From contig CP073344.1 in assembly GCA_024397875.1 (NCBI GenBank), forward strand, positions 124,001 through 188,000: a stretch of DNA of 64,000 nucleotides, in the 5' to 3' direction. The notes below the pieces were generated by a model. The model ran no database searches and had not been told where the DNA came from. It was given only the letters and a program-made list of their open reading frames with translations. Of this stretch, positions 28,438 to 38,884 are shown one piece after another. The position numbers were made by a program, and so were the translations under genes. This DNA is from Amphritea atlantica (GTDB lineage Bacteria; Pseudomonadota; Gammaproteobacteria; Pseudomonadales; Balneatricaceae). Position 1 is the stretch's first letter. Each line of letters starts with the position of its first letter.

Positions 28438-28974
28438 ATGTTATTAATCAGACTCGAGCAGATGATTAACAGTTTCTCGGAGTTGTTAGGTAAGACCTCT
28501 GCAGTACTGTTTGTTGTCATGCTGTTTAACGTCTTTATCGACGTAGTCATGCGCTACCTCTTCAACGATGTCTCTATCGGCATGCAGGAACTCGAATGGC
28601 ATCTCTATGCGTCGGTATTCCTGCTGGGTGTGCCCTATGCCCTGAAGACCGGGGGGCATGTCAGGGTCGATCTTATCTATGAACGTCAAACGGCGAAGAC
28701 CAAAGCGTTAATCGATATGTTTGGCTCCCTGTTTCTGTTGATGCCTTTTTGTGCACTGGTGGCCTGGTATGGCGTTGATTTTGCGAAAGAGTCATTTCTA
28801 TTGGGAGAGACTTCCGGTGATCCGGGTGGCTTGCCTTATCGCTGGATTATTAAAGCGGTGATCCCTTTTTCCTTTCTGGCGATGCTGATCAGTGGTGTCG
28901 GCATGTTTCTGAAATCCTTGAATATTCTGCTGGGCAACCGTCAGGCGGATAACTATCAACCTCCACAGCATTAA
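28438..28974 (+). CDS. dctQ: TRAP transporter small membrane subunit (DctQ)
   Basis: Inner-membrane protein, 178 residues, four predicted helices. Typical DctQ features are MLFNVFIDVVMRYLFND in helix 1 and QELEWHLYASVFLLGVPYALK in helix 2, with GGHVRVDLIYE after it. ATG 28438 follows AGGAGC; a GTG one codon earlier is possible. It ends 12 nt before dctM. Confidence 0.93.
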   Translation: MLLIRLEQMINSFSELLGKTSAVLFVVMLFNVFIDVVMRYLFNDVSIGMQELEWHLYASVFLLGVPYALKTGGHVRVDLIYERQTAKTKALIDMFGSLFLLMPFCALVAWYGVDFAKESFLLGETSGDPGGLPYRWIIKAVIPFSFLAMLISGVGMFLKSLNILLGNRQADNYQPPQH

Positions 28975-28986
28975 GAGGCGTATACG

Positions 28987-30276
28987 ATGATTGGTATAGT
29001 GATGTTCGCGGTGGCGTTGTTCATGCTGCTGCTGGGCTTTCCCGTTGCGTTCACATTTGGTGGAGTGGCTTTGGCATTTGGTGTTTTTGCCGAAGGTCCT
29101 GAAATTTTTGCCTTCATGCCGTTCCGCATTCAGAGCATTATGGAGAACACCACTCTGATGGCGGTACCGCTGTTCATATTTATGGGGATTGTGCTGCAAA
29201 AAACCCGGCTGGCTGAACAGCTGCTGGAGGCTATGGGTAAGCTATTTGGTGGTGTGCGCGGCGGACTGGCTATCTCCACCGTCCTGGTTGGCGCGCTGTT
29301 AGCGGCATCGACAGGGGTGGTAGGCGCTTCTGTTGTGGCGATGGGACTGATCTCGTTACCGGTGATGCTGAAGTATAACTATGACAAGTCACTGGCCTGC
29401 GGGACTATCTGCGCCTCAGGTACCTTAGGTCAGATTATTCCGCCGTCGATTATTCTGATCATACTGGGTGATGTGCTCGGTATACCCGTGGGTGATCTGT
29501 TTAAAGCGGCGGTGGGTCCGGGTTTTATTCTGATCGGCGCATACATTATCTATATCCTGATCTATGCCTGGCTTAAACCGGAAAAGGCTCCCGCGTTACC
29601 ACTGGATAATGACGGAACCAGTAAGCGGCAGCAGTATGTTAAAGCGCTGATCGCGATTGTTCCGCCACTGGCTCTGATTCTGATTGTGCTGGGTTCTATT
29701 TTTGCGGGTATCGCAACACCGACTGAGTCCTCAGCACTGGGTGGGGTCGGGGCTATTATACTGGCGACCCTGTATCGCCAGTTTAGCTGGAAGATGGTTT
29801 TGGATTCAGCGTCTGAAACCGTCAAAGTCACCGCCATGGTCTTTGCTATTTTGTTGGGTGCGACCGCATTCTCTATGGCCTTTACTTATACTGGTGGTGA
29901 TTACATCGTTGAGGAGGTTTTGACCGATCTGCCAGGAGGTACAACCGGGTTTCTGATATTGTCGATGCTGGCTATTCTGGTGCTGGGGTTCTTTATCGAC
30001 TTTGTTGAGATCAGCTTTATTATTGTGCCAATTCTGGCGCCTGTCGCGGATGCGTTAGGCATCGCCCCGGTGTGGTTTGCCATACTGATCGCGATGAACC
30101 TGCAGACCAGCTTTCTGACGCCGCCGTTTGGATTCAGTTTGTTTTATCTTAAGGGTGTATCACCTCCAGAGGTGCGAACCGTGGATATCTATCGTGGCGT
30201 GATGCCCTTTATCCTGATGCAGGTGGCAGTGCTCCTATCAATTCTGTTATTCCCGGGGTTTTATGGGTTAATCTAA
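28987..30276 (+). CDS. dctM: TRAP transporter large permease subunit (DctM)
   Basis: Sodium-coupled permease of 429 residues with about twelve helices. Conserved DctM motifs include VPLFIFMGIVLQKT, LVGALLAASTGVVGASVVAMG, GTICASGTLGQIIPPSIILI and LNLQTSFLTPPFGFS-like text near the end (NLQTSFLTPPFGFSLFYLKG). It forms the transport path with DctQ and receives substrate from DctP. A weak GC hairpin follows the stop (around 30290-30305) without a convincing T-tract. Confidence 0.95.
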   Translation: MIGIVMFAVALFMLLLGFPVAFTFGGVALAFGVFAEGPEIFAFMPFRIQSIMENTTLMAVPLFIFMGIVLQKTRLAEQLLEAMGKLFGGVRGGLAISTVLVGALLAASTGVVGASVVAMGLISLPVMLKYNYDKSLACGTICASGTLGQIIPPSIILIILGDVLGIPVGDLFKAAVGPGFILIGAYIIYILIYAWLKPEKAPALPLDNDGTSKRQQYVKALIAIVPPLALILIVLGSIFAGIATPTESSALGGVGAIILATLYRQFSWKMVLDSASETVKVTAMVFAILLGATAFSMAFTYTGGDYIVEEVLTDLPGGTTGFLILSMLAILVLGFFIDFVEISFIIVPILAPVADALGIAPVWFAILIAMNLQTSFLTPPFGFSLFYLKGVSPPEVRTVDIYRGVMPFILMQVAVLLSILLFPGFYGLI

Positions 30277-30381
30277 CAAACCATAGCGCGGGGCTGAAAG
30301 GCCCTGTTTATCCCTTAATTACATTATCGAAAAACTTAAGGAACGCTGTTATTAAATCAAACTTAATCAGATTGTGAGCCA

Positions 30382-31740
30382 ATGAAAAGTCCTGTCACGT
30401 CGTTGAAGACAAAGATGCTGCTGCTATCCATTATCCCTCTGATTCTGGTGACAGTGGCGATCACGCTGATCAGCCTGAGCCAGGCACACCAGTTGTCTGA
30501 GCAGGAGATTAAGACCTTTGAAGAGAACCTGCTGCGTTCCAAGCGGCAGGAGCTGCAACACTATGTCGCGCTGGCGATGACATCCATCGCCCGTATCGTA
30601 GCTGAAGCTGAACCGGGCGATAAAAAAGCGGAAGCTGAGGTTAGACAGGTTTTACATAGCCTGACCTATGGTGAGGATGGCTATTTCTTTGTCTACGATC
30701 AACAGGGCTTCAATCTGGTTCACCCCGTTCAGCCGGAGCTGGTGGGGCAAAACCTTTATGATGTGCAGGACCGCGATGGCCAGTTTGTGATTCGTGATCT
30801 GCTGCAGCTGGCCGGTGAGGGTGGCGGGTTTTATCGTTATGTCTGGAATAAACCGTCAAAAGTCGGTCTGGTGGATAAACTGAGCTATGTGGTGCAGATA
30901 CCAAAACTCAACTGGATGATGGGAACTGGATTATATCTCGATGATATCTCTAAAGAGGTTGCCGCAATCCGCCTTAAGGTGACCCACAATATTCGTAATA
31001 CTTTCCTTACCGTTGTGGCGATTCTGGCGAGTACGGTCATAGTGATAGCCTTGCTGGGATTAGGTATCAATGTACATGCCTCGCAGCTGGCAGATGCCCG
31101 GTTGCGGGAAGTTGCGCATCGATATGTTCAGTTTCAGGTAGCCCAGCGACGAAACTTTGCCCGCGAACTGCATGATGGTATTAATCAGTTAATGGTATCG
31201 GTTAAATTTCGCATAGAGCTGGCCCGGGAAAAGTTACAGTCTCATGAAACTAAAGCGGATATTGAACTGAGCAAAGGCGGTGAAGTACTGAATCAGGCAA
31301 TTCAGGAGGTACGGCGGTTGTCCCACGATTTGCGGCCAATTCTGCTGGATGACCTGGGGCTGGAGTCGGCACTGCATAGTATGCTGGATGAGTTCTCCGA
31401 ACGCACCGGTTTAAAGGTGTCAGTTCATCTGGATCTGCCTCAGCAGCGGCTACCCGATGATATTGAGATCACGCTGTATCGTATTGCACAGGAAGCATTA
31501 ACCAACATCGAGCGTCATGCACAGGCAAAGTCCGTTGTACTGAGCATCTGGAAAGAGGAAGGGATGATCTGGGTGGAGATCAAAGATGACGGGCAGGGGT
31601 TTATCAAGCATGATAATGCGGTTGATGGCATTGGTCTGTTAAATATGCGCGAGCGTACTGAGCTGCTCAGTGGTCATTTCAGCGTCCGCAGTAAACCCGG
31701 AAGCGGTACCCGCATCCGGGCGGGTTTCACTCTGGTGTAG
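30382..31740 (+). CDS. Sensor histidine kinase, single Cache domain, NarL-type
   Basis: Inner-membrane kinase of 452 residues. Helix 1 is LLSIIPLILVTVAITLI. The periplasmic single-Cache domain reads YGEDGYFFVYDQQGFNLVHP ... YRYVWNKPS ... MMGTGLYLDDI. Helix 2 is TVVAILASTVIVIALLGLGI. Then come HisKA_3 with FARELHDGINQLMVSV and an ATPase domain (ALTNIERHAQA, DDGQGF, GIGLLNMRER). Such Cache kinases typically sense small carboxylates, which fits the adjacent TRAP operon. Its partner is the LuxR-type regulator starting 20 nt downstream. Confidence 0.92.
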   Translation: MKSPVTSLKTKMLLLSIIPLILVTVAITLISLSQAHQLSEQEIKTFEENLLRSKRQELQHYVALAMTSIARIVAEAEPGDKKAEAEVRQVLHSLTYGEDGYFFVYDQQGFNLVHPVQPELVGQNLYDVQDRDGQFVIRDLLQLAGEGGGFYRYVWNKPSKVGLVDKLSYVVQIPKLNWMMGTGLYLDDISKEVAAIRLKVTHNIRNTFLTVVAILASTVIVIALLGLGINVHASQLADARLREVAHRYVQFQVAQRRNFARELHDGINQLMVSVKFRIELAREKLQSHETKADIELSKGGEVLNQAIQEVRRLSHDLRPILLDDLGLESALHSMLDEFSERTGLKVSVHLDLPQQRLPDDIEITLYRIAQEALTNIERHAQAKSVVLSIWKEEGMIWVEIKDDGQGFIKHDNAVDGIGLLNMRERTELLSGHFSVRSKPGSGTRIRAGFTLV

Positions 31741-31759
31741 TTATGAAAGGAGAGGATGT

Positions 31760-32413
31760 ATGAGCACTGAAAAAATTCGCATTGTTTTAGTCGATGATCA
31801 TCCCCTGGTACTGGAGGGGATTATTGCGCGTCTGGAAGATGAACCCTCTTTAGAAGTTGTCGGCTCTGCTAATGATGGTGCTCAGGCTTTGAAACTCATT
31901 GCCCAGGTGCAGCCCGATGTCGTGTTGATGGATATATCAATGCCGGTGATGACCGGGTTTGAAGCGACAGAACGACTCAAAGCCGAACAGCCCGATGTCC
32001 GGGTGTTGATTCTGAGTATGCATGAAAGCCGTGAGTATATTCTCAAGCTGATTCAGTGTGGCGCGGCAGGCTATGTCTTAAAAGATGTATCCTCTAGCGA
32101 GCTGATTACCGCTATCAAGACTGTCTACAGCGGAGCAACCTACTTTAGCGCGGGGGCGTCTCAGTCGCTTTTTAGTCAAACCGATTTCCAACCGTCAGGC
32201 CAGGCCTCTGAGTCAAAAGAAGCGTTGACGTGCCGGGAGCAGGAAGTCCTTCGGCTACTGGCTCAGGGGGCCAGTAATAAAGCGATGGCCCGGCAGCTGG
32301 ATATATCGGTTAGAACGGTTGAAACCCATCGTCAGAACATCAAAACCAAGCTTGGTATTCAGACAGCGGCCGGTCTGGCCCGCTATGCGATTGAACATAA
32401 TCTGATTGACTGA
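31760..32413 (+). CDS. LuxR/NarL-family response regulator
   Basis: Response regulator of 217 residues: receiver (VDDHPLVLEG; phospho-Asp in VVLMDISMPVMTG; Lys in YVLKDVSS) and C-terminal LuxR helix-turn-helix (LTCREQEVLRLLAQGASNKA; ISVRTVETHRQNIKTKL). ATG 31760 has a strong AAGGAGAGG site; the frame extends upstream but has no better start. It pairs with the Cache kinase and probably controls the TRAP operon, where symmetric sites lie upstream of dctP. Confidence 0.93.
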   Translation: MSTEKIRIVLVDDHPLVLEGIIARLEDEPSLEVVGSANDGAQALKLIAQVQPDVVLMDISMPVMTGFEATERLKAEQPDVRVLILSMHESREYILKLIQCGAAGYVLKDVSSSELITAIKTVYSGATYFSAGASQSLFSQTDFQPSGQASESKEALTCREQEVLRLLAQGASNKAMARQLDISVRTVETHRQNIKTKLGIQTAAGLARYAIEHNLID

Positions 32414-32619
32414 GCCTGGTCGCAAGCGTCAGCTAGCGGGTAATCCCCGGACTCGCCGCGACCTTTATAACGCCTCGGGTATAACACCTCGGAGTTGCTA
32501 AAAATAGCGGAGCTCATTCTGGCGATGCAGACGATAGCCCCATCCTCACGGCTCATTCCGCCCCCCCCACACCTGAGCCGATCGGCCTCAGATGCTGCAG
32601 ACAGCGAATATCTGCAGGT

Positions 32620-34734
32620 TCAAAACTTAAACCGGCTAATCAGGTCGTTTTGCGCTCGGCCCATCTGTGTCATCTGTTCGCTGAGAGTCGCCGACTCTTT
32701 CGCCAGATCGGTGACCTCATCGGCAACAGTACGGATATTCTGCAGGGTCTGACTGATATCCCCGGCCACCATACTTTGCTCTTCTGCCGCCGTGGCAATC
32801 TGGGTCGACCGGTGTGTGATCTCTTCTACCGCGTGGGCGATGGTATCAAACATATTGCTGGCATCAAGCACCTGAACGGCTGAGTCTTTTGCTAAGGAGG
32901 AGCTTTCCTGAATGCTGCTGACCACGCAGCTGGTGGCTTTTTGCAGGTTATTGATCACGGTTTCAATCTCGCTGACCGAGGTTGCCGTGCGTGCCGCCAG
33001 AGCCCTGACTTCATCGGCCACAACAGCAAAACCACGGCCCTGCTCACCGGCGCGGGCGGCTTCAATCGCAGCGTTCAGTGCCAGCAGGTTGGTCTGTTCA
33101 GCCACTGAACGGATCACCAGCAGCACTTCGGAGATATTGTCACTGTCGGCTGCCAGCCCCTCAACCCGGGACATCGATACCTGCATCTGCTGAGCCAGCG
33201 CTGCAATATTGCCGGTGGTGGTTTTGATCGCTTGTCGTCCGGACAGGGAGGCCTGTTCCGCCCGGTGAGAGGCATCAGCGGCGTGTGCTGCATTTTTCGC
33301 TACATCAACCGAAGACTGAGACATCTCTTCCGATGCGGTGGCAACCATGACGATCTGTTGTTGCTGTTGTTCAACGTCATGATTGGTCTTGAAGGCGAGC
33401 TGTGTTGCGTGTTCTGATTTGCTCAGGGCCTCCTTAATGGAGTCGGCCATTCGCTGAATCATATCCGCCAACTGACTGACAAACTGATTAAAATGTCCAG
33501 CCAGAATACCCACCTCATCCTGGGACTGTACCCTGATTCGCTGTGTCAGGTCGCCTTCACCGTCGGATATCTGCTGCAGCGCTCCGGCCACCAGACGCAG
33601 GGGTTTGGTAATACGGATCGCCAGCCAGATCACACTCAGTGAACCCAATACCACGATCAGCAATCCGGCAATGATAACGCCGGTGGTTTGATTTTTTTGT
33701 CCCAGTTTTAACACCGAGATAACCGCATCGACCTGCTGTAGCACATGGCTGGCAGGGACATCGATATACAGCTTCCAGGTGGCCAGTTTATTCAGGTTGA
33801 GATGACGAATCAGGGTATAACGCTCATTGTTCTTTTGCGTGACAGGCTGGTTGAGCTGAACATTATCCGGCAGCAGGTCTGTGACACTTTGTCCGGCAGA
33901 ACCTATGCTCTGACTATCTGCGACCAGTGTGTCCGACGCAGAGATCAACATCACCCGGCCCTGACCATCTGCCAGTTTATGGCCAAAGGCTTCCGCCGAT
34001 GCCTGCATCTGGGACAGTGGCAGGTCTATACCGATCACCCCGACTAAGCGGTCTGAGAAGTAGATGGGTACGGCGACCGATGTCATCAGCGTCTGTTTGC
34101 CATCAACCTCATCTGTATAGGGATCGATAATGCAGGGGCCTTTGCGTTCGACCGGACAGCGGTACCAGCTATTATAAGGCTGACCGCTGCTGCTGGGTTT
34201 TGTATCATTGATCATGGTTTCGGTAATGATTGACTGAGCCGCATCGCCTTTCCCATCATGGGTCCAGTAAACAGCGAAACGTCCCGCTTCATTCGAGGCC
34301 AGGTCATCCTCTCCCTTATGTTCGTTATCTGCACCATCCAGCGCTTTAGGCAGGAAGACCGCATAGATGCCCAGTACTTCAGGATTATTTTGCAGCGTGC
34401 CGGCGATGTACTGATTGATGATATACCGGACATCATCCGATGAGATATACAGAGAGCGAAACTGTTCGCGCAGGAACGAAATGTCGCGGGCATAACCCGT
34501 TGCCGCAAGCACGTTAGATGTAAACAGCTTCTCAATACGCCGCTGTTCTGCGCTGGCAAAGGTTTCCATTTTATCCTGAGCCGCACTGCTCAGGGCGGGT
34601 TCAATGGTGTTACGCAGCTGTTCAGTGGTGGAGTTGATCAGCAGCGTTGAGATGATCAGCTGGATGATGACGGTAAGTCCCAGTAAAAGTGCCACAGGAA
34701 GGGATATTTTACGTACTAAAGAGGTCCAGCTCAT
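32620..34734 (-). CDS. Methyl-accepting chemotaxis protein, double Cache
   Basis: Chemoreceptor of 704 residues. Helix 1 is [21 protein letters not shown] large periplasmic region of about 315 residues has Cache features ([16 protein letters not shown] region, [19 protein letters not shown]). Helix 2 is [26 protein letters not shown] and the signalling domain follow, with tip [20 protein letters not shown]. Double-Cache receptors bind amino acids or carboxylates. It converges with the regulator at 31760; the gap 32414-32619 holds nothing I could interpret. Confidence 0.93.
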   Translation of the reverse strand: MSWTSLVRKISLPVALLLGLTVIIQLIISTLLINSTTEQLRNTIEPALSSAAQDKMETFASAEQRRIEKLFTSNVLAATGYARDISFLREQFRSLYISSDDVRYIINQYIAGTLQNNPEVLGIYAVFLPKALDGADNEHKGEDDLASNEAGRFAVYWTHDGKGDAAQSIITETMINDTKPSSSGQPYNSWYRCPVERKGPCIIDPYTDEVDGKQTLMTSVAVPIYFSDRLVGVIGIDLPLSQMQASAEAFGHKLADGQGRVMLISASDTLVADSQSIGSAGQSVTDLLPDNVQLNQPVTQKNNERYTLIRHLNLNKLATWKLYIDVPASHVLQQVDAVISVLKLGQKNQTTGVIIAGLLIVVLGSLSVIWLAIRITKPLRLVAGALQQISDGEGDLTQRIRVQSQDEVGILAGHFNQFVSQLADMIQRMADSIKEALSKSEHATQLAFKTNHDVEQQQQQIVMVATASEEMSQSSVDVAKNAAHAADASHRAEQASLSGRQAIKTTTGNIAALAQQMQVSMSRVEGLAADSDNISEVLLVIRSVAEQTNLLALNAAIEAARAGEQGRGFAVVADEVRALAARTATSVSEIETVINNLQKATSCVVSSIQESSSLAKDSAVQVLDASNMFDTIAHAVEEITHRSTQIATAAEEQSMVAGDISQTLQNIRTVADEVTDLAKESATLSEQMTQMGRAQNDLISRFKF

Positions 34735-34882
34735 AGATCACCTGTTTTTATAATTAGCACAGGATCGTCGTATCTAACGGCTGGGGATTCAATACCTATC
34801 AGGGGGTAGGTGTAGTCATATACCCGGTTAAATAGCTCGGGATCGTGTAGCCGTGCTAACGCTCCTGTTTGATCTCAAACGC

Positions 34883-34910
34883 AAAAAAGCCTGCGCAGGG
34901 CAGGCTTTTT
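34883..34910. terminator. Bidirectional terminator downstream of amaB
   Basis: AAAAAAGCCTGC-gcagg-GCAGGCTTTTT: a six-pair GC stem flanked by A-tract and T-tract. It lies just after the amaB stop on the minus strand. Confidence 0.85.
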
Positions 34911-34928
34911 ATTATGTCGGGCAGGTGT

Positions 34929-36473
34929 TTATTCGAAAACGATACCCTGGGCCAGCGGCAACTCACCACCGTAGTTAATGGTGTTAGTGGAGCGGCGCAT
35001 GTAGGCCTTCCAGGCGTCCGAACCCGACTCACGGCCGCCGCCAGTTTCTTTTTCACCGCCGAAGGCGCCGCCGATCTCGGCACCCGACGTGCCGATATTG
35101 ACGTTAGCAATACCGCAATCGGAACCGGCTGCAGACAGGAACTGTTCCGCTTCACGCATACTCTCAGTGAAGATTGCGGAAGACAGGCCCTGCGGCACTT
35201 CATTCTGGATATCGATCGCTTCATCCAGAGTATCGAAGCTCAGTACGTAGAGGATCGGGGCGAACGTCTCCTGATGTACAACCGGGGCATCGTGACGGAT
35301 GCTGACGATAGCCGGACGGACGTAGTAACCACCATCCGGAACGCCCTCAGTCACACGTTCACCGCCGAACAGTATTTCACCGCCCTGTTGTTTTGCGGCA
35401 TCGAGTGCGCTCTGCATCGCATCAAAACTGTGCTTATCGATCAGCGGACCTACCAGGTTGCCTTCGGTGCCCGGATCGCCAATGGCCAGCGAGGCATAGG
35501 AGCGTTTGATGCGTTCAACCAGATCATCCTGAACAGATCGGTGTGTAATCAGTCGGCGCAGGGTTGTACAGCGCTGTCCGGCGGTACCGGCGGCGGAAAA
35601 GACGATGGCGCGCAGCGCCAGATCCAGGTCGGCCGTTTCCGAAACGATCATCGCATTGTTACCACCCAGCTCCAGCAGGGAACGACCCAGTCGAGCGCCA
35701 ACTGTTTCAGCTACGCTACGGCCCATTAGAGTCGAGCCGGTGGCTGAAACCAGCGGGAAACGCGTGTCCTGAGCGATCAACTGACCAATCTCACGATCAC
35801 CGATGATGACACTGGCAATGCCGCGCGGAATCTCCGGCATCGTATCCAGTGCTTTCTCCACTACTGCCTGGCAGGCCAGGGCACACAGCGGAGCTTTTTC
35901 AGAGGGTTTCAGCACCATGGCGTCACCACACACCAGACCGATCATGGTGTTCCAGGCCCACACCGCCATCGGGAAGTTGAACGCGGTGATCACTGCGACG
36001 GGTCCCAGAGGTTGCCACTGCTCCATCATCCGGTGTCCCGGACGTTCGCTGACGATGGTCTTACCGTGCAGCTGACGGGAAAGGCCCACGGCAAAGTCAC
36101 AGACATCAATCCATTCCTGCACTTCGCCCAGCGCTTCCGCCATGATCTTGCCGGATTCCAGGGTAATGACCCGGGCCAGATCCTCTTTGTGTTCCCGGGC
36201 AATATTACCGATACGGCGCACCAGTTCACCGCGAACCGGTGCCGGAACGGTGCGAAACGTTTTAAATGCTGCGGTGGCTGTGGTGATGACCTGCTCCAGC
36301 TGAGCAGGAGTCGCATTTCTGAAGCGGGCGACTTCCATACCATTGATCGGCGAGTTCACTGAAAATTCACTGCCTTCGCCAGTCTGGCGCAGATCGTGGC
36401 TCAGTACACTGCAGTAGAGGTTGTCAGACTGGAGCCTGTTCATGCCCAGATTTTCCAGAAAAGTCATGCTCAT
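34929..36473 (-). CDS. amaB: L-piperidine-6-carboxylate / alpha-aminoadipate semialdehyde dehydrogenase (ALDH7)
   Basis: Cytosolic NAD(P)+-dependent aldehyde dehydrogenase of 514 residues that oxidises 2-aminoadipate 6-semialdehyde (piperideine-6-carboxylate) to 2-aminoadipate. It is recognisably ALDH7: ITAFNFPMAVWAWNTMIG, the catalytic Cys in AAGTAGQRCTTLRRL and Glu in LLELGGNNAM. It follows Pseudomonas putida AmaB closely through RPGHRMMEQWQPLGPVAV. Divergent from a LysR gene, and near amaA and an HglS-like gene. That is the same gene set as P. putida PP_5257-5260 but in a different order. ATG 36473 and ATG 36467 are both possible starts. Confidence 0.92.
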   Translation of the reverse strand: MSMTFLENLGMNRLQSDNLYCSVLSHDLRQTGEGSEFSVNSPINGMEVARFRNATPAQLEQVITTATAAFKTFRTVPAPVRGELVRRIGNIAREHKEDLARVITLESGKIMAEALGEVQEWIDVCDFAVGLSRQLHGKTIVSERPGHRMMEQWQPLGPVAVITAFNFPMAVWAWNTMIGLVCGDAMVLKPSEKAPLCALACQAVVEKALDTMPEIPRGIASVIIGDREIGQLIAQDTRFPLVSATGSTLMGRSVAETVGARLGRSLLELGGNNAMIVSETADLDLALRAIVFSAAGTAGQRCTTLRRLITHRSVQDDLVERIKRSYASLAIGDPGTEGNLVGPLIDKHSFDAMQSALDAAKQQGGEILFGGERVTEGVPDGGYYVRPAIVSIRHDAPVVHQETFAPILYVLSFDTLDEAIDIQNEVPQGLSSAIFTESMREAEQFLSAAGSDCGIANVNIGTSGAEIGGAFGGEKETGGGRESGSDAWKAYMRRSTNTINYGGELPLAQGIVFE

Positions 36474-36593
36474 GGTTAAAGCCCTTTTTAAACACTGTTG
36501 TTTGACCGATTTCCAGCTATGTTAACGATGGCACAGAGGCTGAAAAAATACTAAATATCTGCAGGGGGTATTGGTTAAAACTATATCGGTTTG

Positions 36594-36606
36594 TTGTTCC
36601 TATAGG
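36594..36606 (+). promoter_or_regulatory. Candidate LysR site in the amaB/LysR intergenic region
   Basis: TTGTTCCTATAGG lies between the divergent amaB and LysR genes. A close match, TTGTTCTATAG, occurs at 39777-39787 upstream of the HglS-like gene, suggesting one regulator for both transcripts. This was found by eye. Confidence 0.35.
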
Positions 36607-36649
36607 TTATTCTTAGGGATGCTGTTCGATTACTGTTGAGGTTCTGTCG

Positions 36650-37486
36650 ATGGATTTCCGTTCACTCCGTTATTTTGTTGCCGTCTATGAGGAGCTAAGC
36701 CTGAGTGCGGCTTCCAAGCGCTGCTTTGTTGCCCAGCCGTCTATCTCTGCTGCTATTCAGCAGTTGGAAGCCGAACTGGATTGTCCGCTGTTCGTGCGGC
36801 ACTCGAAGGGGGTCACGCCGACCCCGGATGGCAGCCGGCTTTATCCTCAGGCGTGTCAGGTGCTGGGGGATGTTCAGTCGATCAAGCGGCAGTTTATGGA
36901 CCGGACCGAGCACATCGCTGTCAGTATCGGGTTAATGCCATTTCTGTCCGGTAAACGGGTCGGTACGATCATCAAAGCGCTGCTGCGGGAGATTCCCGGA
37001 CTGGATCTGACCCTGGTTGATACCACTCAGAAAGCAGATGCCCGGATTGTCTCCAGTACCATTGTGCATGAGCACGAAGCGTTTCATAAACTGTGGACCG
37101 ATCAGTATGTGGTGGCGCTCTCCAGATCCCACCCGCTGGCGTTACAGGAGTCCATCGAGTTCGATCAGCTCAACAATATCCCCTTTATTAGTCGCAAACC
37201 CTGTGAATTCAATGATGCCTGGCAATATGCGGTGCAGAAGAAAGGCATCAATCTGGATATCAAAGCCACTGTCAGGACCGAAGAGTACGCGCTTGACCTG
37301 GTTGCCGCCGGACTGGGGGTATCGATTGTGCCGCAGCAGTCCACCGATGAACGTAACGATATCACCAGCCGCGTTGTGAATGGCTTAAATCTGGAGCGGG
37401 TGGTCGGTCTTGCCTATACCCATGATCAGTCACTGCCACCGTTGTTGCTATCGGTGATTGAAAGCATTAAATCCGAGCTGGCTTAG
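36650..37486 (+). CDS. LysR-family regulator of the lysine/pipecolate genes
   Basis: LysR regulator of 278 residues: helix-turn-helix LSLSAASKRCFVAQPSISAA with QLEAELDCPLFVRHSKGV, then an effector domain (ITEEYALDL-like EEYALDLVAAGLGVSIVPQQ). Transcribed away from amaB and convergent with amaA, matching the LysR gene in the P. putida ama cluster by context. The effector could be 2-aminoadipate or 2-oxoadipate; this is inferred. Confidence 0.88.
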   Translation: MDFRSLRYFVAVYEELSLSAASKRCFVAQPSISAAIQQLEAELDCPLFVRHSKGVTPTPDGSRLYPQACQVLGDVQSIKRQFMDRTEHIAVSIGLMPFLSGKRVGTIIKALLREIPGLDLTLVDTTQKADARIVSSTIVHEHEAFHKLWTDQYVVALSRSHPLALQESIEFDQLNNIPFISRKPCEFNDAWQYAVQKKGINLDIKATVRTEEYALDLVAAGLGVSIVPQQSTDERNDITSRVVNGLNLERVVGLAYTHDQSLPPLLLSVIESIKSELA

Positions 37487-37521
37487 ATACCGCTATCAAT
37501 ATCCGCTATCCATATTAGATG

Positions 37522-38844
37522 TTACACCATGCGCTGATACAGATGGTACAGATCTGAGCCGCGGCTATACCATTGCTCCCGGGCTTTGCGGGCGCGCACA
37601 GGTGTAAGCCGGGAGACCGGAATAAACATATCTTCGAGCGGCATGCCGGTCAGATGATCGGCGAGGGATTGCCCAACCATGGTGCCTGGGCCAATGCCGC
37701 GGCCGCTGTAGCCTATACAGCTGATCAGGCCCGGCGCCAGGATGTGCAGGTGGGGCAGGTGATCGTTGGAGAAGGCGATTCGCCCACACCAGCTATGCTC
37801 CCAGAAGTCAGGGTTCTGGCTGATCTTCTGTTGGGAAAAGAGCTGCGGCAACAGTCTGGATAGTTGTGACGCGGCCCACTGCTGCAGGAAGTTATTCCCC
37901 TGATCGCTGATCTTGCCAATACTGCCGATAATCAGTCGTCCGGCCCGGTCCAGTCGTATTGATGTCATCACCTGACGGGTATCCCAGCAGCCCTGCCTCT
38001 GCGGCAGTATTGCCTGCAACTGCTCAGGTTCCAGAGGCGCGGTGGCATACTGGAAAAAATGCAGTGGAATAAAGGCGTGTTGCAGGTCTTTATTCAGCTG
38101 TGCGCTGTAGGCGTTGGTGGCGATCACTACTTTGTCGGCGGTAATGCAGCCCCGGGCGGTTTTAACCCGCCATTCGCCGGACGGAGTGCTGCTGAGTTCC
38201 GTCACCGCGGATTGAGTATGAATCCGGGCGCCGGCAGACTGTGCAGCGCGAGCTAGTCCCCGGGCATAACTGAGGGGCTGTATTGTCCCGGCGCGGGGAT
38301 CAAACAGCGACGTTCGGTATCGGTTCATGCCGGTCAGCCGGGCAGTGGTTGCCGGGTCTTTCAGCTCAACCGGTGCGTCCCGTTTTTGCAGCTGTTCTGC
38401 CCGTTTGATCAGCGCCCGATCACCGGATAGTGAATGGGACAGGTGCAGGGTACCATTGCGCACCGCTTCACAGTCGATGTTGTAGCGATCAATGATTGAA
38501 AACACCCGCTCGGGAGCTGCCGCTAACTGGGTATTAATTCTCTGGCCATAGGTGCTGCCGAGGCGTTTCTCTATATCATCGGGGTTAAGCCAGAGGCCCG
38601 CATTGACCAGCCCGACATTGCGTCCCGATCCGCCAAAACCAATCTCCTCCGCTTCCAGCACCGTCACCTCAATGCCTTTTTCGGCCAGGTGCAGCGCGGC
38701 AGACAGACCGGTGTAACCGCCACCAATAATCACCACCGAAGAGATGTGATCTCCCTGAAGCGGCATCGTTTGCGGGGCGGAGCAGGCGGTTGCTGCCCAG
38801 AGTGAGTCGGGCAGTGGCTGTCGAATCTTATCTTCAGGCTCCAT
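37522..38844 (-). CDS. amaA: FAD-dependent oxidase, probable L-pipecolate oxidase
   Basis: DAO-type flavoprotein of 440 residues. The dinucleotide-binding start is VVIIGGGYTGLSAALHLAEKG, followed by GSGRNVGLVNAGLW. The C-terminal FAD contact is LISCIGYSGRGIGPGTMVG. By context it oxidises L-pipecolate to piperideine-6-carboxylate, feeding amaB. ATG 38844 with AAGGAAG upstream is chosen; the open frame runs 84 codons further without resembling the family. It lies 40 nt after the HglS-like gene, so the two probably form one transcript. Related sarcosine or gamma-glutamylputrescine oxidases are an alternative reading. Confidence 0.82.
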   Translation of the reverse strand: MEPEDKIRQPLPDSLWAATACSAPQTMPLQGDHISSVVIIGGGYTGLSAALHLAEKGIEVTVLEAEEIGFGGSGRNVGLVNAGLWLNPDDIEKRLGSTYGQRINTQLAAAPERVFSIIDRYNIDCEAVRNGTLHLSHSLSGDRALIKRAEQLQKRDAPVELKDPATTARLTGMNRYRTSLFDPRAGTIQPLSYARGLARAAQSAGARIHTQSAVTELSSTPSGEWRVKTARGCITADKVVIATNAYSAQLNKDLQHAFIPLHFFQYATAPLEPEQLQAILPQRQGCWDTRQVMTSIRLDRAGRLIIGSIGKISDQGNNFLQQWAASQLSRLLPQLFSQQKISQNPDFWEHSWCGRIAFSNDHLPHLHILAPGLISCIGYSGRGIGPGTMVGQSLADHLTGMPLEDMFIPVSRLTPVRARKAREQWYSRGSDLYHLYQRMV

Positions 38845-38884
38845 GCTGGCTTCCTTATTACTCTCTGAACTGTCTGGGGCCACG

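Noticed and set aside
32560..32620. Run of C residues and CCGATCGG palindrome between convergent genes
   Set aside because: Too short and isolated to support a site or terminator.
34869..35729. Long plus-strand open frame opposite amaB
   Set aside because: Antisense shadow of a conserved dehydrogenase; no protein-family signal.
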